Assembly: GCA_021737565.1 (NCBI GenBank)
Contig: JAIPDS010000006.1
Location: forward strand, 1 to 61,513
DNA from: Desulfobacteraceae bacterium
GTDB lineage: Bacteria; Desulfobacterota; Desulfobacteria; Desulfobacterales; Desulfosalsimonadaceae
DNA: 61,513 bases
Direction of reading: 5' to 3'
Part shown: piece by piece, positions 7,481-16,392 of the stretch
How positions within the stretch are numbered: position 1 is the stretch's first letter
Layout: every line of letters begins with the position of its first letter
The notes under the pieces: generated by a model
Seen by the model: the letters and a program-made list of their open reading frames with translations, nothing else
The model's database searches: none
What the model was told of the DNA's origin: nothing
Program-made: the position numbers and the translations under genes

Positions 7481-8644
7481 ATGCGAAAACCGGAATTGGA
7501 TCACATTCTTACCACGATGCTGGATTCCCAGCAGAGCGTATCGGACTTAAATTTCACAGTGGGCAAGCCGTTGCAGGTTGAATCATTTGGAGAGCTCGTG
7601 CCAGTGGAAATGAAACCGCCCTTAAGGCAGCTAACCCCGTTTCAAACTGAAATTCTGGCCCTAAACCTTATGAGTAACGACCGCCGGCTGATAGAGACTT
7701 TCGTTAAGGAAGGCTCGTGCGATCTGTCATATACACTTCCGGGCAAGGCGCGTTTCCGCGTCAATGTATTTTCCCAGTCAGGGCATTGCTCCATAGTTCT
7801 GCGGCAGCTTGAAACCCGGGTGCCCACCATTCAGGAAATGGGGTTGCCTGAAGCATTCTACCACATAGCAAAGGAAAGAGACGGCATCGTTTTTGTAACC
7901 GGCGCAACAGGGACAGGGAAAACAACTTCTCTGGCTTCCATGCTTGAAGAAATTAACAGAAATAAGTCCATACACATTATCACGCTTGAAGATCCCATAG
8001 AATTTGTTCATTCCCACAAGAAAGCCACGTTTAATCAGCGGGAGATGGGAAGGGATTTTGATTCGTTTGCTCACGGCCTTCGTGCCGCCCTGCGCCAGGC
8101 GCCCAAGGTAATCCTGGTGGGCGAGATGCGCGACAAGGAAACCGTGGAAATAGGTTTGACCGCGGCAGAAACCGGACACCTGGTGCTGACAACCCTTCAT
8201 ACCGTGGATGCCGGCCAGACGATCAACCGCATTCTCGGCATGTTTAAGACTGAGGAGGAAAACCAGATCCGAATCCGCCTGGCCGACACCCTCCGGTGGG
8301 TGGTCTGCCAGCGCCTTTTGCCAAGGGTCGGCGGCGGACGCGTTGCTGCTTTTGAAATCCTGCGCACAGGTCTGCGGATAAAGGACATGATACTGCACGG
8401 TGAGTCTGAAGGAAAAACGTATTACAGTGTAATGGACGCAGGGACGGCGTTCGGGATGACCACGTTTGACAATTATATAATAAAGCTTTTCGAAAAGGGG
8501 CTTGTCACAGAGGAGACCGCACTGGCCTATGCCTCCCAGAGATCGGTGGTGGGAAGAGGCATTGACCAGGTAAAAAGCTCCAGGGGAGAGGCAACAAGCG
8601 ACATCGATAATCTTGAGATAGACATGCGATATGACAAGAGGTAA
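7481..8644 (+). CDS. Second PilT/PilU-type ATPase
   Basis: A 387-residue paralogue of the preceding PilT, with Walker A GATGTGKTT (141-149), TLEDPIEFVHSHKK, ILVGEMRDKETVEIGLTAAETGHLVLTTLHT and a long polar tail. The N-terminal half has diverged (LNFTVGKPLQVESFGELVPVEM). Tandem PilT-PilT/PilU pairs are common; the second member usually modulates retraction force or is restricted to some surfaces. Which of the two drives retraction here cannot be told from sequence. The zinc-ribbon gene begins 3 bases after the stop, so the genes are translationally linked. Confidence 0.9.
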   Translation: MRKPELDHILTTMLDSQQSVSDLNFTVGKPLQVESFGELVPVEMKPPLRQLTPFQTEILALNLMSNDRRLIETFVKEGSCDLSYTLPGKARFRVNVFSQSGHCSIVLRQLETRVPTIQEMGLPEAFYHIAKERDGIVFVTGATGTGKTTSLASMLEEINRNKSIHIITLEDPIEFVHSHKKATFNQREMGRDFDSFAHGLRAALRQAPKVILVGEMRDKETVEIGLTAAETGHLVLTTLHTVDAGQTINRILGMFKTEEENQIRIRLADTLRWVVCQRLLPRVGGGRVAAFEILRTGLRIKDMILHGESEGKTYYSVMDAGTAFGMTTFDNYIIKLFEKGLVTEETALAYASQRSVVGRGIDQVKSSRGEATSDIDNLEIDMRYDKR

Positions 8645-8647
8645 AAA

Positions 8648-9361
8648 ATGGAGATTAACTGCAAGAGCTGCGGTAAAAGCTTAAATATCCCTGACGAAAA
8701 AATACCCAAGGGTAAAAGCTTTTCGGTTCGCTGTCCTGCGTGCAGGGAAAAAATTCTGGTGGACCTGAAAGCAGCCGTGGATGAAAGCAGGCTGGCCGAT
8801 GCCGGCTGGAGCGAGCAGGGCGAGCAGCAGGAAAAGGAGGGCCTGCCGGAAGAAAAAAGAGATGATGTGTTTGCGGTCTCGGGGGAAGACTATGATGCCA
8901 GTGAAAAGCCCTTTGATTTTCTCGAGGAGGAAGGCCATACTGCAATGGTCCTGGAAGAGGATAAGCAAACAGCCGGGCACATAAAAAGCGTTCTGGAGGT
9001 CATGGATTATAATGTCACTGCGCCGGAAAGCATACGCGAAGCGCTTCGGAGAATGAAGTATCATCAGTTTGATCTGATCGTGTTAAACGAGACCTTTGAT
9101 TCTAGCAGCCCCGACGCCAACGGAGTATTGATCTATCTGCAGCGTCTTAACATGCACGTGCGCAGAAATATTTTCGCAGCCCTGCTAACAGAGAGATACA
9201 ATACAATGGACAACATGGCGGCGTTTTTAAAAAGCGTCAACATAGTTATTAATTTAAAGGATATAAAAAGCTTTGACAGAATTCTTGCCAGGGGGGTCAA
9301 TGAAAATGACCTTTTTTACGCGGTATTCAAGGAAAGCCTAAAAAAGCTTGGACGTATTTGA
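8648..9361 (+). CDS. Zinc-ribbon protein with degenerate receiver domain
   Basis: 237 residues in two parts joined by an acidic, Glu-rich linker (about 45-90). Residues 1-40 form an MJ0042-type zinc ribbon with Cys5, Cys8, Cys29 and Cys32. Residues about 97-235 follow the receiver fold (AMVLEEDKQTAGHIKSVLEV...), but the position expected to hold the phospho-accepting Asp reads LIVLNETF, i.e. Asn, so conventional phosphorylation is unlikely. Placed directly after two PilT ATPases, it may be a regulator or adaptor of pilus retraction; this is inference from context. Confidence 0.75.
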   Translation: MEINCKSCGKSLNIPDEKIPKGKSFSVRCPACREKILVDLKAAVDESRLADAGWSEQGEQQEKEGLPEEKRDDVFAVSGEDYDASEKPFDFLEEEGHTAMVLEEDKQTAGHIKSVLEVMDYNVTAPESIREALRRMKYHQFDLIVLNETFDSSSPDANGVLIYLQRLNMHVRRNIFAALLTERYNTMDNMAAFLKSVNIVINLKDIKSFDRILARGVNENDLFYAVFKESLKKLGRI

Positions 9362-9373
9362 GATTAAAAAGAT

Positions 9374-9550
9374 ATGGCGGAAAAAGAGAACACAGGACCG
9401 GCTCATACTCATACCTGCAGCGACTACAGGGCGGAGATGATTCTGCTTTCACTGAAGCGCAGGCTTGCGCAGCAAGACCTTTCAGATTCTGAAAGGCGTG
9501 CGGTTAAGGGGAAAATCAGGCGCATGAAGGCAGAAATGGGAATGGATTAG
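9374..9550 (+). CDS. 58-residue hypothetical protein
   Basis: A short gene easily missed by length cut-offs: ATG at 9374, TAG at 9548-9550, 12 bases after the zinc-ribbon gene. The N-terminal third is polar (contains THTCSDYR); the rest is a predicted amphipathic, strongly basic helix pair (MILLSLKRRLAQQDLSDSER, then VKGKIRRMKAEMGMD). It ends by overlapping the convergent coaX stop by 4 bases. The charged heptad-like pattern and tight fit to the upstream operon argue that it is translated. Function unknown. Confidence 0.6.
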   Translation: MAEKENTGPAHTHTCSDYRAEMILLSLKRRLAQQDLSDSERRAVKGKIRRMKAEMGMD

Positions 9551-10317
9551 GGGGCAAAATTTTTACTGATTATCCGCAAGCCTTCAAGGGTAAGCTCGGG
9601 TTCCACGGCTTCGATAGAATCCGAAATCTCGCCGAATAATGCAGCAAGCCCGCCTGTTGCTATCACCTGCGGCTCGGGCCGCATCTCCTTTTTAATTCTT
9701 CTGACCATGCCGTCGACGAGTTCCGCGTAACCGTATAAAAGTCCTGCTTTCATACTTTCGGCGGTCTCCTTTCCTATCGCCGATTCCGGAGGATTAAAAA
9801 GTTCCACCCTGGGAAGCTTTGAAGCCCTCTGGAAAAGAGCTTCCGCCGATATACCGATTCCCGGCGCTATGGCTCCCCCCAGATATTCGCCCTGCTCAGA
9901 GATGCAGTCAAACGTGGTGGCTGTGCCAAAATCGATGACAACAAGCCCTGTTCGGTATTTTGCATAGGCTGCAACTGCATTAACCAGCCGGTCTGCGCCA
10001 ACTTCGGCCGGGTTGCGGTATCGGATGGGCATGTCAACCGTGCCGGGACCGATCCAGTCGGGAGCATGGGCCATATATTTGTGGCAGAATGCATCAAGGG
10101 CCCGGATCATGGGCGGAACGACACAGGAGATAACCGTCTGGCCGATATCCGTCATTTCAATGTCGTGCTGGCTGAAAAAATGGCTCATATGCATGTGAAA
10201 TTCGTCTTCGGTCAATTTCGGTTCAGTGTGCATTCGGCAATGAGCTTTTAAGACATCGTTTTCAAAAATCCCGGCTACAATCTGGGTATTGCCTACATCG
10301 AGTACAAGCAGTTTCAT
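9547..10317 (-). CDS. coaX: Type III pantothenate kinase
   Basis: A 256-residue CoaX, the first step of coenzyme A synthesis (pantothenate to 4'-phosphopantothenate). ASKHA-fold motifs: DVGNTQIVAG at residues 6-15 (phosphate 1), GADRLVNAVAAY, VIDFGTATTFDCI (phosphate 2) and GGAIAPGIGIS, then ATGGLAALF near the C terminus. CoaX is the ATP/monovalent-cation-dependent type, not feedback-inhibited by CoA. It overlaps the upstream ybbR-like gene by 4 bases and ends the tilS-ftsH-folP-ybbR-coaX operon. Confidence 0.93.
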   Translation of the reverse strand: MKLLVLDVGNTQIVAGIFENDVLKAHCRMHTEPKLTEDEFHMHMSHFFSQHDIEMTDIGQTVISCVVPPMIRALDAFCHKYMAHAPDWIGPGTVDMPIRYRNPAEVGADRLVNAVAAYAKYRTGLVVIDFGTATTFDCISEQGEYLGGAIAPGIGISAEALFQRASKLPRVELFNPPESAIGKETAESMKAGLLYGYAELVDGMVRRIKKEMRPEPQVIATGGLAALFGEISDSIEAVEPELTLEGLRIISKNFAP

Positions 10318-10715
10318 TTCTTTGCCGTTCCTGTTTTTTTCACGGATGTGACTGTTACGGTAAAAATTGATGGCTCGACACTGATCAGCCTAGCCTTTTG
10401 CGGCAGCCGTATTTTCGCGGGCATGACATGCACACCCGGGCCGAGACCTTTAAGGTCGATGTAAATGAAAATCTCTTCTTTTGGGAAAGATTCCGAAAAA
10501 TAGGCAGCAGGCCAGCGAATGGTGACCGAAATCGTATCGGGCGAAATTACATAATCATGCGAAGTGTTAATGCCTGAAATTTTGATATTTTCAAAGGTTT
10601 CTTCCATAAGTTCCTCTGCGGCCGGCAATGAGGCAATCAGGACTAAGAAAAAAATGGCAGGGACCGCTTTAAACCAAAGACTCCACCATCCGGCTTTATT
10701 GTCCATCCTTCTCAT
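10314..10715 (-). CDS. Single-repeat YbbR-domain membrane protein
   Basis: A 133-residue protein: one N-terminal membrane anchor (WFKAVPAIFFLVLIASLPA) and one extracytoplasmic YbbR repeat (about residues 40-125). The repeat shows the family pattern: KISGINTSHDYVISPDTISV, IYIDLKGLGPGVHVMPAKIRLP, then SVEPSIFTVTV. Full-length YbbR/CdaR proteins carry several repeats and regulate the diadenylate cyclase CdaA; here there is one repeat and no cdaA between folP and this gene. I use the ATG with TAGGAG 9 bases upstream rather than the TTG two codons earlier. The role without CdaA is unknown. Confidence 0.75.
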   Translation of the reverse strand: MRRMDNKAGWWSLWFKAVPAIFFLVLIASLPAAEELMEETFENIKISGINTSHDYVISPDTISVTIRWPAAYFSESFPKEEIFIYIDLKGLGPGVHVMPAKIRLPQKARLISVEPSIFTVTVTSVKKTGTAKK

Positions 10716-10727
10716 ATGCAAAGGCTC

Positions 10728-11612
10728 CTAACCCGAAAACCGACTTTCATGGCGTATGGCATCTACCAGCCGTAACGTGATTCGGGTGTCTGCTACATTG
10801 TGAACACGGACAATATGAACGCCCTTAAGTGCAGCTGCGGCCACGGCCGCCTGCGAGGCGGTTTCTATAACTGAATTGTCAGGAGCAAGCTCTACCTCGG
10901 AATCGGCGGCAAGGACCTTCCGTATAAATGCCTTTCTGGAAGGGCCTATCAGTATTGGCAGATCCAGGTCCCCGAAGCTGTCGATCCTGTTGATTATCTG
11001 CAAATTGTGGTCCACGGTCTTGCCGAACCCTATGCCGGGATCAATTATAAGGCGGTTTTGCTTTATGCCGGCCGAAACAGCTCTGTCCACGGCTTCATAA
11101 AAAAAGGTGCGAATTTCACCAATCAGATCGTCATAAAAGGGGTCAACCTGCATGGTCCTGGGCGAGCCTTTCATGTGCATTAAGACAAGCAGCACATCAT
11201 TTTCAGCAGCAACCCTGCCCATTTCCGGGTCAAACCGAAGGGCGCTGATGTCATTTATAATGCACGCCCCGGCTTCAATTGCGCACCTGGCAACTTCCGC
11301 CTTGGTGGTGTCAATAGATATGGGCACGGAAATTTTTCCTCCCAGATGCTCAATTACAGGCATTACGCGGCGAATTTCTTCTTGTGCGGAGACCGGATCG
11401 GAAAACGGCCGACTGGATTCACCTCCGATATCGAGGATATCGGCACCCTGTTCTGTCAATTTTTCCGCCTGCGCCAGGGCCGCATCCTTTTGGAAAAAAT
11501 AACCCCCGTCTGAAAAAGAATCGGGCGTGACATTAAGTATACCCATTATCGCGGTCTTTTCGCTAAGTTTCAGGCTGCGGCCGCCGCCCCTGTGCAGGCT
11601 AAAGGGCTTCAT
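10728..11612 (-). CDS. folP: Dihydropteroate synthase
   Basis: A 294-residue DHPS that condenses pABA with the hydroxymethyl-dihydropterin pyrophosphate in folate synthesis. Motifs: GILNVTPDSFSDGG (from residue 24), DIGGESSRPFSDPV, PISIDTTKAEVA, IINDISALRFDPEM, LMHMKGSPRTMQ, LIIDPGIGFGKTVDHN and LIGPSRKAFI, i.e. the full TIM-barrel signature set. The frame opens earlier, but the ATG at 11612, preceded by an AGGAAAG ribosome-binding site inside the ftsH 3' end, is the likely start; it overlaps ftsH by 14 bases. Confidence 0.94.
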   Translation of the reverse strand: MKPFSLHRGGGRSLKLSEKTAIMGILNVTPDSFSDGGYFFQKDAALAQAEKLTEQGADILDIGGESSRPFSDPVSAQEEIRRVMPVIEHLGGKISVPISIDTTKAEVARCAIEAGACIINDISALRFDPEMGRVAAENDVLLVLMHMKGSPRTMQVDPFYDDLIGEIRTFFYEAVDRAVSAGIKQNRLIIDPGIGFGKTVDHNLQIINRIDSFGDLDLPILIGPSRKAFIRKVLAADSEVELAPDNSVIETASQAAVAAAALKGVHIVRVHNVADTRITLRLVDAIRHESRFSG

Positions 11613-13530
11613 CCGCGCTTTCCTTGTGATCCGAAGATTCTGGTTCATCGGCGGCAGACTGCTCATCAGGCCCGGCTTGCGAGGTTTTTTCCTCGGCCTT
11701 TTGCGCCTCCTCGTCGCTGGGATCAGAGGGCAGCCTGATACCGGGGCGCATTTCGCGTATCAGGTCATCAAGCTCTTTTCCCATTACGGTTTCCTTGTCA
11801 AGCAGCAGTTCAGCAAGCCTGTTGAGTATGTCCCTGTGGTCGGTTAAAATCTGTTTGGCTTGATTGTAGCTTTCGGTTACCAGGCCGGACACCTCGGCGT
11901 CTATTTTCTGTGCCGTGGCTTCGGAATAATCACGGTGCTGAGCGATTTCCCTGCCAAGGAAAATGTGATCATCGCTTTTGCCGTATGTAAGCGGACCAAG
12001 GGAGTCGCTCATGCCCCAGGAACATATCATTTTGTGAGCCAGCTCAGTGGCCTTCTTTATGTCGTTAGCGCCGCCAGTACTTATCCGGTTGAATACAATT
12101 TCTTCGGAGGCCCGGCCACCCATTGCAACCGCAAGTTCGCTCATAAGCTGGTCCTTGAACATGAAATCGCGCTCTTCAGGCAGAAACCAGGTAAGGCCTG
12201 CGGCCCTGCCCCGGGGTATAATGGTGATTTTGTTTATGGAGTCGGTATCAGGTAAAAATCTGGCCACCAGGGCATGTCCCCCTTCATGGTAAGCGGTAAT
12301 GCGCTTGTCTTCTTCCTTCATCACCTTTGATTTTCGCTCCAGGCCCATGAATATCTTGTCCTTGGCCTCTTCGAAATCAACCATGCTGACATTTTCCTTG
12401 TTTTTCTTGGCTGCTATCAGCGCGGCTTCGTTTACCATGTTTTCAAGGTCCGCCCCTGAGAAACCGGGAGTACCCTTTGCAAGGATGGTCGGATCCACAT
12501 CAGAATCAGTTGGCGTACGCTTGAGATGAACCTTGATGATCTCGGTGCGGCCCTTGATGTCCGGCATGGGCACAACCACCTGGCGGTCAAAGCGACCCGG
12601 CCTGAGCAGGGCGGGGTCGAGCACGTCGGGTCTGTTGGTGGATGCGATCAGTATAACCCCTTCATTGGACTCAAAGCCGTCCATTTCAACCAGAAGCTGG
12701 TTTAATGTTTGTTCGCGCTCATCGTGACCACCGCCAAGGCCTGCGCCCCGCTGTCTGCCCACTGCGTCTATTTCATCTATAAAAATAAGGCACGGTGCGT
12801 TTTTTTTGCCCTGGATAAACAGGTCTCTGACCCTGGAGGCCCCCACGCCAACAAACATTTCCACAAAGTCAGAGCCGCTTATGCTGAAAAAAGGTACCCC
12901 GGCTTCGCCGGCTATAGCCCTTGCAAGCAGGGTTTTTCCGGTTCCGGGTGCACCTACCATCAGGACACCTTTTGGAATGCGGCCGCCCAGTCGTGTGTAT
13001 TTCTTGGGGTTACTAAGGAACTCAACAAGTTCCGCCACCTCCTCTTTTGCCTCGTCCACCCCGGCAACATCGGCAAAGGTAATCTTGGCTCCCTGGTCCG
13101 AGAGCATCCTGGCCCCGGATTTTCCGAAAGACATGGCTTTTCCGCCACCGCCCTGCATCTGGCGCATAAAAAAGATCCATACGGCTATCAGAAGGATCAT
13201 TGGAAACCAGGAGACAAGCACGGATACAAACCACGGGGTTTCCTGTTTAGGCCTGGCTTCTATTGAGACCCCATTGGAGCGCAAAATTTTTATCAGTTCA
13301 TTGTCCTGCGGGGCGTAAGAGATAAATTGTTCACCCCTTGAGTCTGTGGCCGTAAGCTTTTGTCCTTCTATTACGACACTGTTGACATTGCCCTCTTCAA
13401 CCATGTTTAAAAATCTGGTATAATCGATTTTCTGTTCGGTCTGCTGCTGGGTGTTGAATATATTATAGAGCATGACCATCATCAGCACGATGACGATCCA
13501 CAATGCAAGATTTTTGTTAAAGGCGTTCAA
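11599..13530 (-). CDS. ftsH: ATP-dependent zinc metalloprotease FtsH
   Basis: A 643-residue membrane AAA+ protease that degrades unassembled membrane proteins and short-lived regulators. Two transmembrane helices (about 8-24 and 101-121) flank a small periplasmic domain. Then come AAA+ motifs GAPGTGKT (Walker A), [14 protein letters not shown] (Walker B) and the second region of homology, and the protease motif HEGGH. The tail after residue 600 is acidic and low-complexity. The start is TTG, supported by a strong AAGGAG 7 bases upstream that overlaps the tilS stop, implying translational coupling. Confidence 0.96.
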   Translation of the reverse strand: MNAFNKNLALWIVIVLMMVMLYNIFNTQQQTEQKIDYTRFLNMVEEGNVNSVVIEGQKLTATDSRGEQFISYAPQDNELIKILRSNGVSIEARPKQETPWFVSVLVSWFPMILLIAVWIFFMRQMQGGGGKAMSFGKSGARMLSDQGAKITFADVAGVDEAKEEVAELVEFLSNPKKYTRLGGRIPKGVLMVGAPGTGKTLLARAIAGEAGVPFFSISGSDFVEMFVGVGASRVRDLFIQGKKNAPCLIFIDEIDAVGRQRGAGLGGGHDEREQTLNQLLVEMDGFESNEGVILIASTNRPDVLDPALLRPGRFDRQVVVPMPDIKGRTEIIKVHLKRTPTDSDVDPTILAKGTPGFSGADLENMVNEAALIAAKKNKENVSMVDFEEAKDKIFMGLERKSKVMKEEDKRITAYHEGGHALVARFLPDTDSINKITIIPRGRAAGLTWFLPEERDFMFKDQLMSELAVAMGGRASEEIVFNRISTGGANDIKKATELAHKMICSWGMSDSLGPLTYGKSDDHIFLGREIAQHRDYSEATAQKIDAEVSGLVTESYNQAKQILTDHRDILNRLAELLLDKETVMGKELDDLIREMRPGIRLPSDPSDEEAQKAEEKTSQAGPDEQSAADEPESSDHKESADEAL

Positions 13531-13533
13531 TTT

Positions 13534-15054
13534 TTAACTCCTTGGGATTTTGCTGGTCTGTTCTGTATTGTTGCTGAAAAATGATATTTTCAGCACATTT
13601 TTTGTTGTATCGGTTATTTTGACCCGTTCGTCAATACGCATGCCGGCAATCCATATAATCCGGCCGCCGCTTTCAATCACCGGAATCCTGCGGCGTTTGT
13701 CAGGCCCTACCTTGTTGTTGACAAAAAAATCCTTTAACTTCACGCTACCGTGCATGCCAAGCGGTTTGAAGCAATCGCCCGGTCTCGGGTTTCTAATGAC
13801 CATGGGAAATTCCACCTGCTCAAGATCCATTAGTGCAGTCTGCTCATTTCGGAGACAGACAGCACTTATATCATGAATCCGGAGCAGAGAAAACACAAAC
13901 CCGCACTGAACTTCATCTATCCAGACGGTCCTGGGGCCTTCTTCAATCCGTTCCACTGTATATGTAAACGGAACAGTTTTCAAGTTCAGCAAGGGGCTGT
14001 GAAAAGAGCGCAGGGTTTTTTTTCCCCTTCTGAATTCAAGTTTTTCTTCGTGGCGTATAACGCGTATTTTCCCTGGCAGGTGGATCTGGGCCGGATAAGA
14101 GGCTTGCCTGTACACAAGGGAAACACAGTCCTCGATATGCTGATATTCGATCCGGCCCAAATCTCCTTTTACCTCGCAAATGGCTCTTCGTAAAAGCCTG
14201 CGTAAGACCGCCCGGTGAAGCCGGGAAATGCGCTTTACCGAAATTACAACTTCGCAAGGCCCGGTATTTCGATATAGAATCGCTGCTTCATAAAGCGGTT
14301 CAACAACAGCCTCAATCCATTCGTTTTCTTCGCGCATTACAGTAGAAAGACGAAAAAGCGAGTCGACTATTGCAGGGTTAAAGGTTTCAAGTTCCGGAAT
14401 CAGGCAGTTTCTTACGCGGTTGCGGGTAAAACGGTTGTCGGCGTTGGATTTATCGTAACAATATAATATGTCGTTTTTATGGAGGAACTGTTCTATTTCC
14501 CTTCTATGGGTTTCGATAAGAGGTCTTATCACACGGCCCCGCACCGGCGCAAGACCGCCAAGTCCTTCTGCTCCCGCCCCCCGCAGCAGGTTTAAAAGAA
14601 CCTGTTCGGCGGCATCCTGCCGCTGATGACCGACCGCGATCTTGTTATAGCCCTGCTGATCCGCGATTTTGTTGAAAAATTCATATCTTGCCTTTCTGCC
14701 CGCTTCTTCAAGGCTTAGACCTTCGTGCAGACACCTGGCATTGACGTCTGTTTTTTCCTTATAAAAGGGCAGGCCAAGTTTTTGAGCAACGGCCTCCACA
14801 TACCGGGCATCGGCATTTGAGTCGCTTCCCCTTAATCCATGGTCCAGGTGAGCTACCCCGATATGCCATTCGTGGATTTCGGATAAAGCAACAAGCCCGT
14901 ATAGCAGGGAAACAGAATCGGCTCCCCCGGATACGCCAAGAAGTACGGATTCGTTTCTGCCAAGCATGGCATGGGCGAAAATCGTTTTCTTAATGCTCCG
15001 GATAAAAGGATGATCCCGAAAGACGTCAAGATTTGAGTTTTTATTTTGTTTCAT
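13534..15054 (-). CDS. tilS: tRNA(Ile)-lysidine synthetase
   Basis: A 506-residue TilS, which changes C34 of the CAU-anticodon tRNA-Ile to lysidine so that it reads AUA. The N-type ATP pyrophosphatase P-loop is GVSGGADSVSLLYGL (from about residue 39), with HLDHGLRG and AVGHQRQDAAEQ following. The C-terminal tRNA-binding domain contains IRNPRPGDCFKPLGMHGSVKLKDFFVN and IPVIESGGRIIWIAGMRID. It is the first gene of the tilS-ftsH-folP operon, an order shared by many bacteria; ftsH starts 3 bases after its stop. Confidence 0.93.
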   Translation of the reverse strand: MKQNKNSNLDVFRDHPFIRSIKKTIFAHAMLGRNESVLLGVSGGADSVSLLYGLVALSEIHEWHIGVAHLDHGLRGSDSNADARYVEAVAQKLGLPFYKEKTDVNARCLHEGLSLEEAGRKARYEFFNKIADQQGYNKIAVGHQRQDAAEQVLLNLLRGAGAEGLGGLAPVRGRVIRPLIETHRREIEQFLHKNDILYCYDKSNADNRFTRNRVRNCLIPELETFNPAIVDSLFRLSTVMREENEWIEAVVEPLYEAAILYRNTGPCEVVISVKRISRLHRAVLRRLLRRAICEVKGDLGRIEYQHIEDCVSLVYRQASYPAQIHLPGKIRVIRHEEKLEFRRGKKTLRSFHSPLLNLKTVPFTYTVERIEEGPRTVWIDEVQCGFVFSLLRIHDISAVCLRNEQTALMDLEQVEFPMVIRNPRPGDCFKPLGMHGSVKLKDFFVNNKVGPDKRRRIPVIESGGRIIWIAGMRIDERVKITDTTKNVLKISFFSNNTEQTSKIPRS

Positions 15055-15176
15055 GCTGGTATTTGGCCAACCCCGATGATAACCGGCAATAATTAATACA
15101 ATTAAAATAAATATAACATATAATAACCATCATAAACATACAAACAACCTGCGGCTGTGAAATGAAAAATTGCCCC

Positions 15177-15205
15177 TTGCAAACCAGGATTACAGGTCTT
15201 ATAGT
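15177..15205 (+). promoter_or_regulatory. Promoter of the SRP RNA gene
   Basis: -35 TTGCAA (15177-15182), exactly 17 bases, -10 TATAGT (15200-15205). It ends 4 bases before the first base of the predicted SRP RNA terminal stem, in the only position that makes sense for that transcript. Confidence 0.65.
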
Positions 15206-15208
15206 AAA

Positions 15209-15470
15209 AGTCCCGGCCGGGATAGGCGGGGTGCTAGCGGTACCCTGTACCCGAAAACCGCTTAATGCGGGGCCAAATCCCCTCCCGAGGATATGATGCG
15301 GTCGCCGCAGGTCATTCAGGCCGGCCGCCGCGCAACAGACGGTTACGAACCTCGTCAGGTCCGGAAGGAAGCAGCGATAAGTAATGCGGTCTGTGTCGCG
15401 GAACGTCCCCGGCCATGTTATGACCTGCAATTTCCAAGTCTGTTCGACGGGGGGTTCCCGGCCGGACTCT
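15209..15470 (+). ncRNA. ffs: Signal recognition particle RNA, long form with Alu-type domain
   Basis: The S-domain hairpin tip GGTCCGGAAGGAAGCAGC (15358-15375) is the universal Ffh-binding motif. Upstream, 15227-15292 reproduces the 5' (Alu-like) domain known from Bacillus SRP RNA: a GGGG stem, the UGUAC turn at 15246-15250, the CCG...CGG hairpin and CCCTCCCGAGG-type closing. The ends pair: AGTCCCGGCCGGG at 15209-15221 against CCCGGCCGGACT at 15458-15469. The RNA is therefore about 260 nt rather than the ~110-nt enterobacterial 4.5S form. With Ffh it targets membrane proteins to the translocon. Confidence 0.9.
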
Positions 15471-15522
15471 TCACTTTTATTAAACCTTCACATTTAATCC
15501 GCCTTTATTAAAAAACAATGCC

Positions 15523-15550
15523 TTGACATTCCACCAACGTGACTTATTTT
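15523..15550 (+). promoter_or_regulatory. Probable promoter for grpE-dnaK
   Basis: TTGACA (15523-15528), 16-base spacer, TATTTT (15545-15550). An inverted repeat TCAGTTAC (15585-15592) / GTAACTGA (15603-15610) lies just downstream and could be an operator. It is not the CIRCE element of HrcA. Confidence 0.4.
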
Positions 15551-15656
15551 TCTGTCAAACTTGAAAAGAATCAGAAATTTTCAGTCAGTTACGACGCAAT
15601 CAGTAACTGAAAGATAAATAGAGACCGTAAACTCTGCAAAAACAGAGGTGTTAAAT

Positions 15657-16310
15657 ATGGTTTGCGAGCCGAACAGCAGGAAAAAAACAGACGCGGAGAG
15701 CGAAGCCCGGACAGAGGATTTAAAAGAGGAAGCCGCGGATAAAGAGCAGGCCCGGCAAGAGCCCCGGGATACACGGATGGATGAAAACGGGTCCGGGCAG
15801 CAGGCAGCCGGGCAAGCGGAGACCGAAGACATAGAAGAACTAAAAAAAGATCTTGCCTCAGCAAAGGCCGAGGCTGCCGAGACTTACGACCGGCTGCTCA
15901 GGCTTTCTGCCGAGTTTGAAAATTATAAAAAGCGTGTTCAGCGCCAGATGGAGGATCACAAAAAATATGCAAACGAAGACCTGATCAAGGACCTGCTTTC
16001 TGTGGTGGACAACCTGGAGCGGGCGCTGAATGCCACGGGCGAACGAAAGAAAGACACGGATGCCAGCATGGCCGAGGGCATTGAAATGACGTTGAATGAG
16101 ATTTTAAAAATTCTGAAAAAATATAATGTGACTCCTGTGGAGGCATTGGGAAAGCCGTTTGACCCCACTTATCACGAAGCCCTCATGCAGGAGGAGACAG
16201 ACGAATACCCGGAAAATACAGTAATCGGAGAGATGCAGAAAGGTTATCTGCTTCATGATCGTTTGATAAGGCCGGCCATGGTGGTTGTTTCAAAGGCAAA
16301 GTCTTCGTAG
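15657..16310 (+). CDS. grpE: Nucleotide exchange factor GrpE
   Basis: A 217-residue GrpE, the dimeric exchange factor that releases ADP from DnaK. A low-complexity, charged N terminus (1 to about 60) precedes a long coiled coil (ELKKDLASAKAEAAETYDRLLRLSAEFENYKKR) and the C-terminal beta wing with PFDPTYHEAL and GYLLHDRLIRPAMVVVS. The ATG at 15657 follows AGAGG by 8 bases; a GTG three codons earlier overlaps that ribosome-binding site and is unlikely. dnaK follows after 82 bases. No hrcA or dnaJ is in the window. Confidence 0.94.
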   Translation: MVCEPNSRKKTDAESEARTEDLKEEAADKEQARQEPRDTRMDENGSGQQAAGQAETEDIEELKKDLASAKAEAAETYDRLLRLSAEFENYKKRVQRQMEDHKKYANEDLIKDLLSVVDNLERALNATGERKKDTDASMAEGIEMTLNEILKILKKYNVTPVEALGKPFDPTYHEALMQEETDEYPENTVIGEMQKGYLLHDRLIRPAMVVVSKAKSS

Positions 16311-16392
16311 AAAGGAAAACAGGATCCAGCAGAAAGCCTTTTGACTGAAAAATAAACAAATTAAAAAATATCATCATTCAAGGAGGCATAAA

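Noticed and set aside
12709-13266. 185-codon open frame opposite ftsH
   Set aside because: It is antisense to conserved ftsH codons; amino acid composition is atypical and no motif is present.
15041-15430. Open frame opposite the SRP RNA
   Set aside because: It runs across a highly structured RNA gene and the tilS 5' end; no protein features.
15560-15566. CTTGAAA as a sigma-32 -35 element for grpE
   Set aside because: No CCCCATxT-like -10 follows at the required distance; the TTGACA promoter slightly upstream is better.
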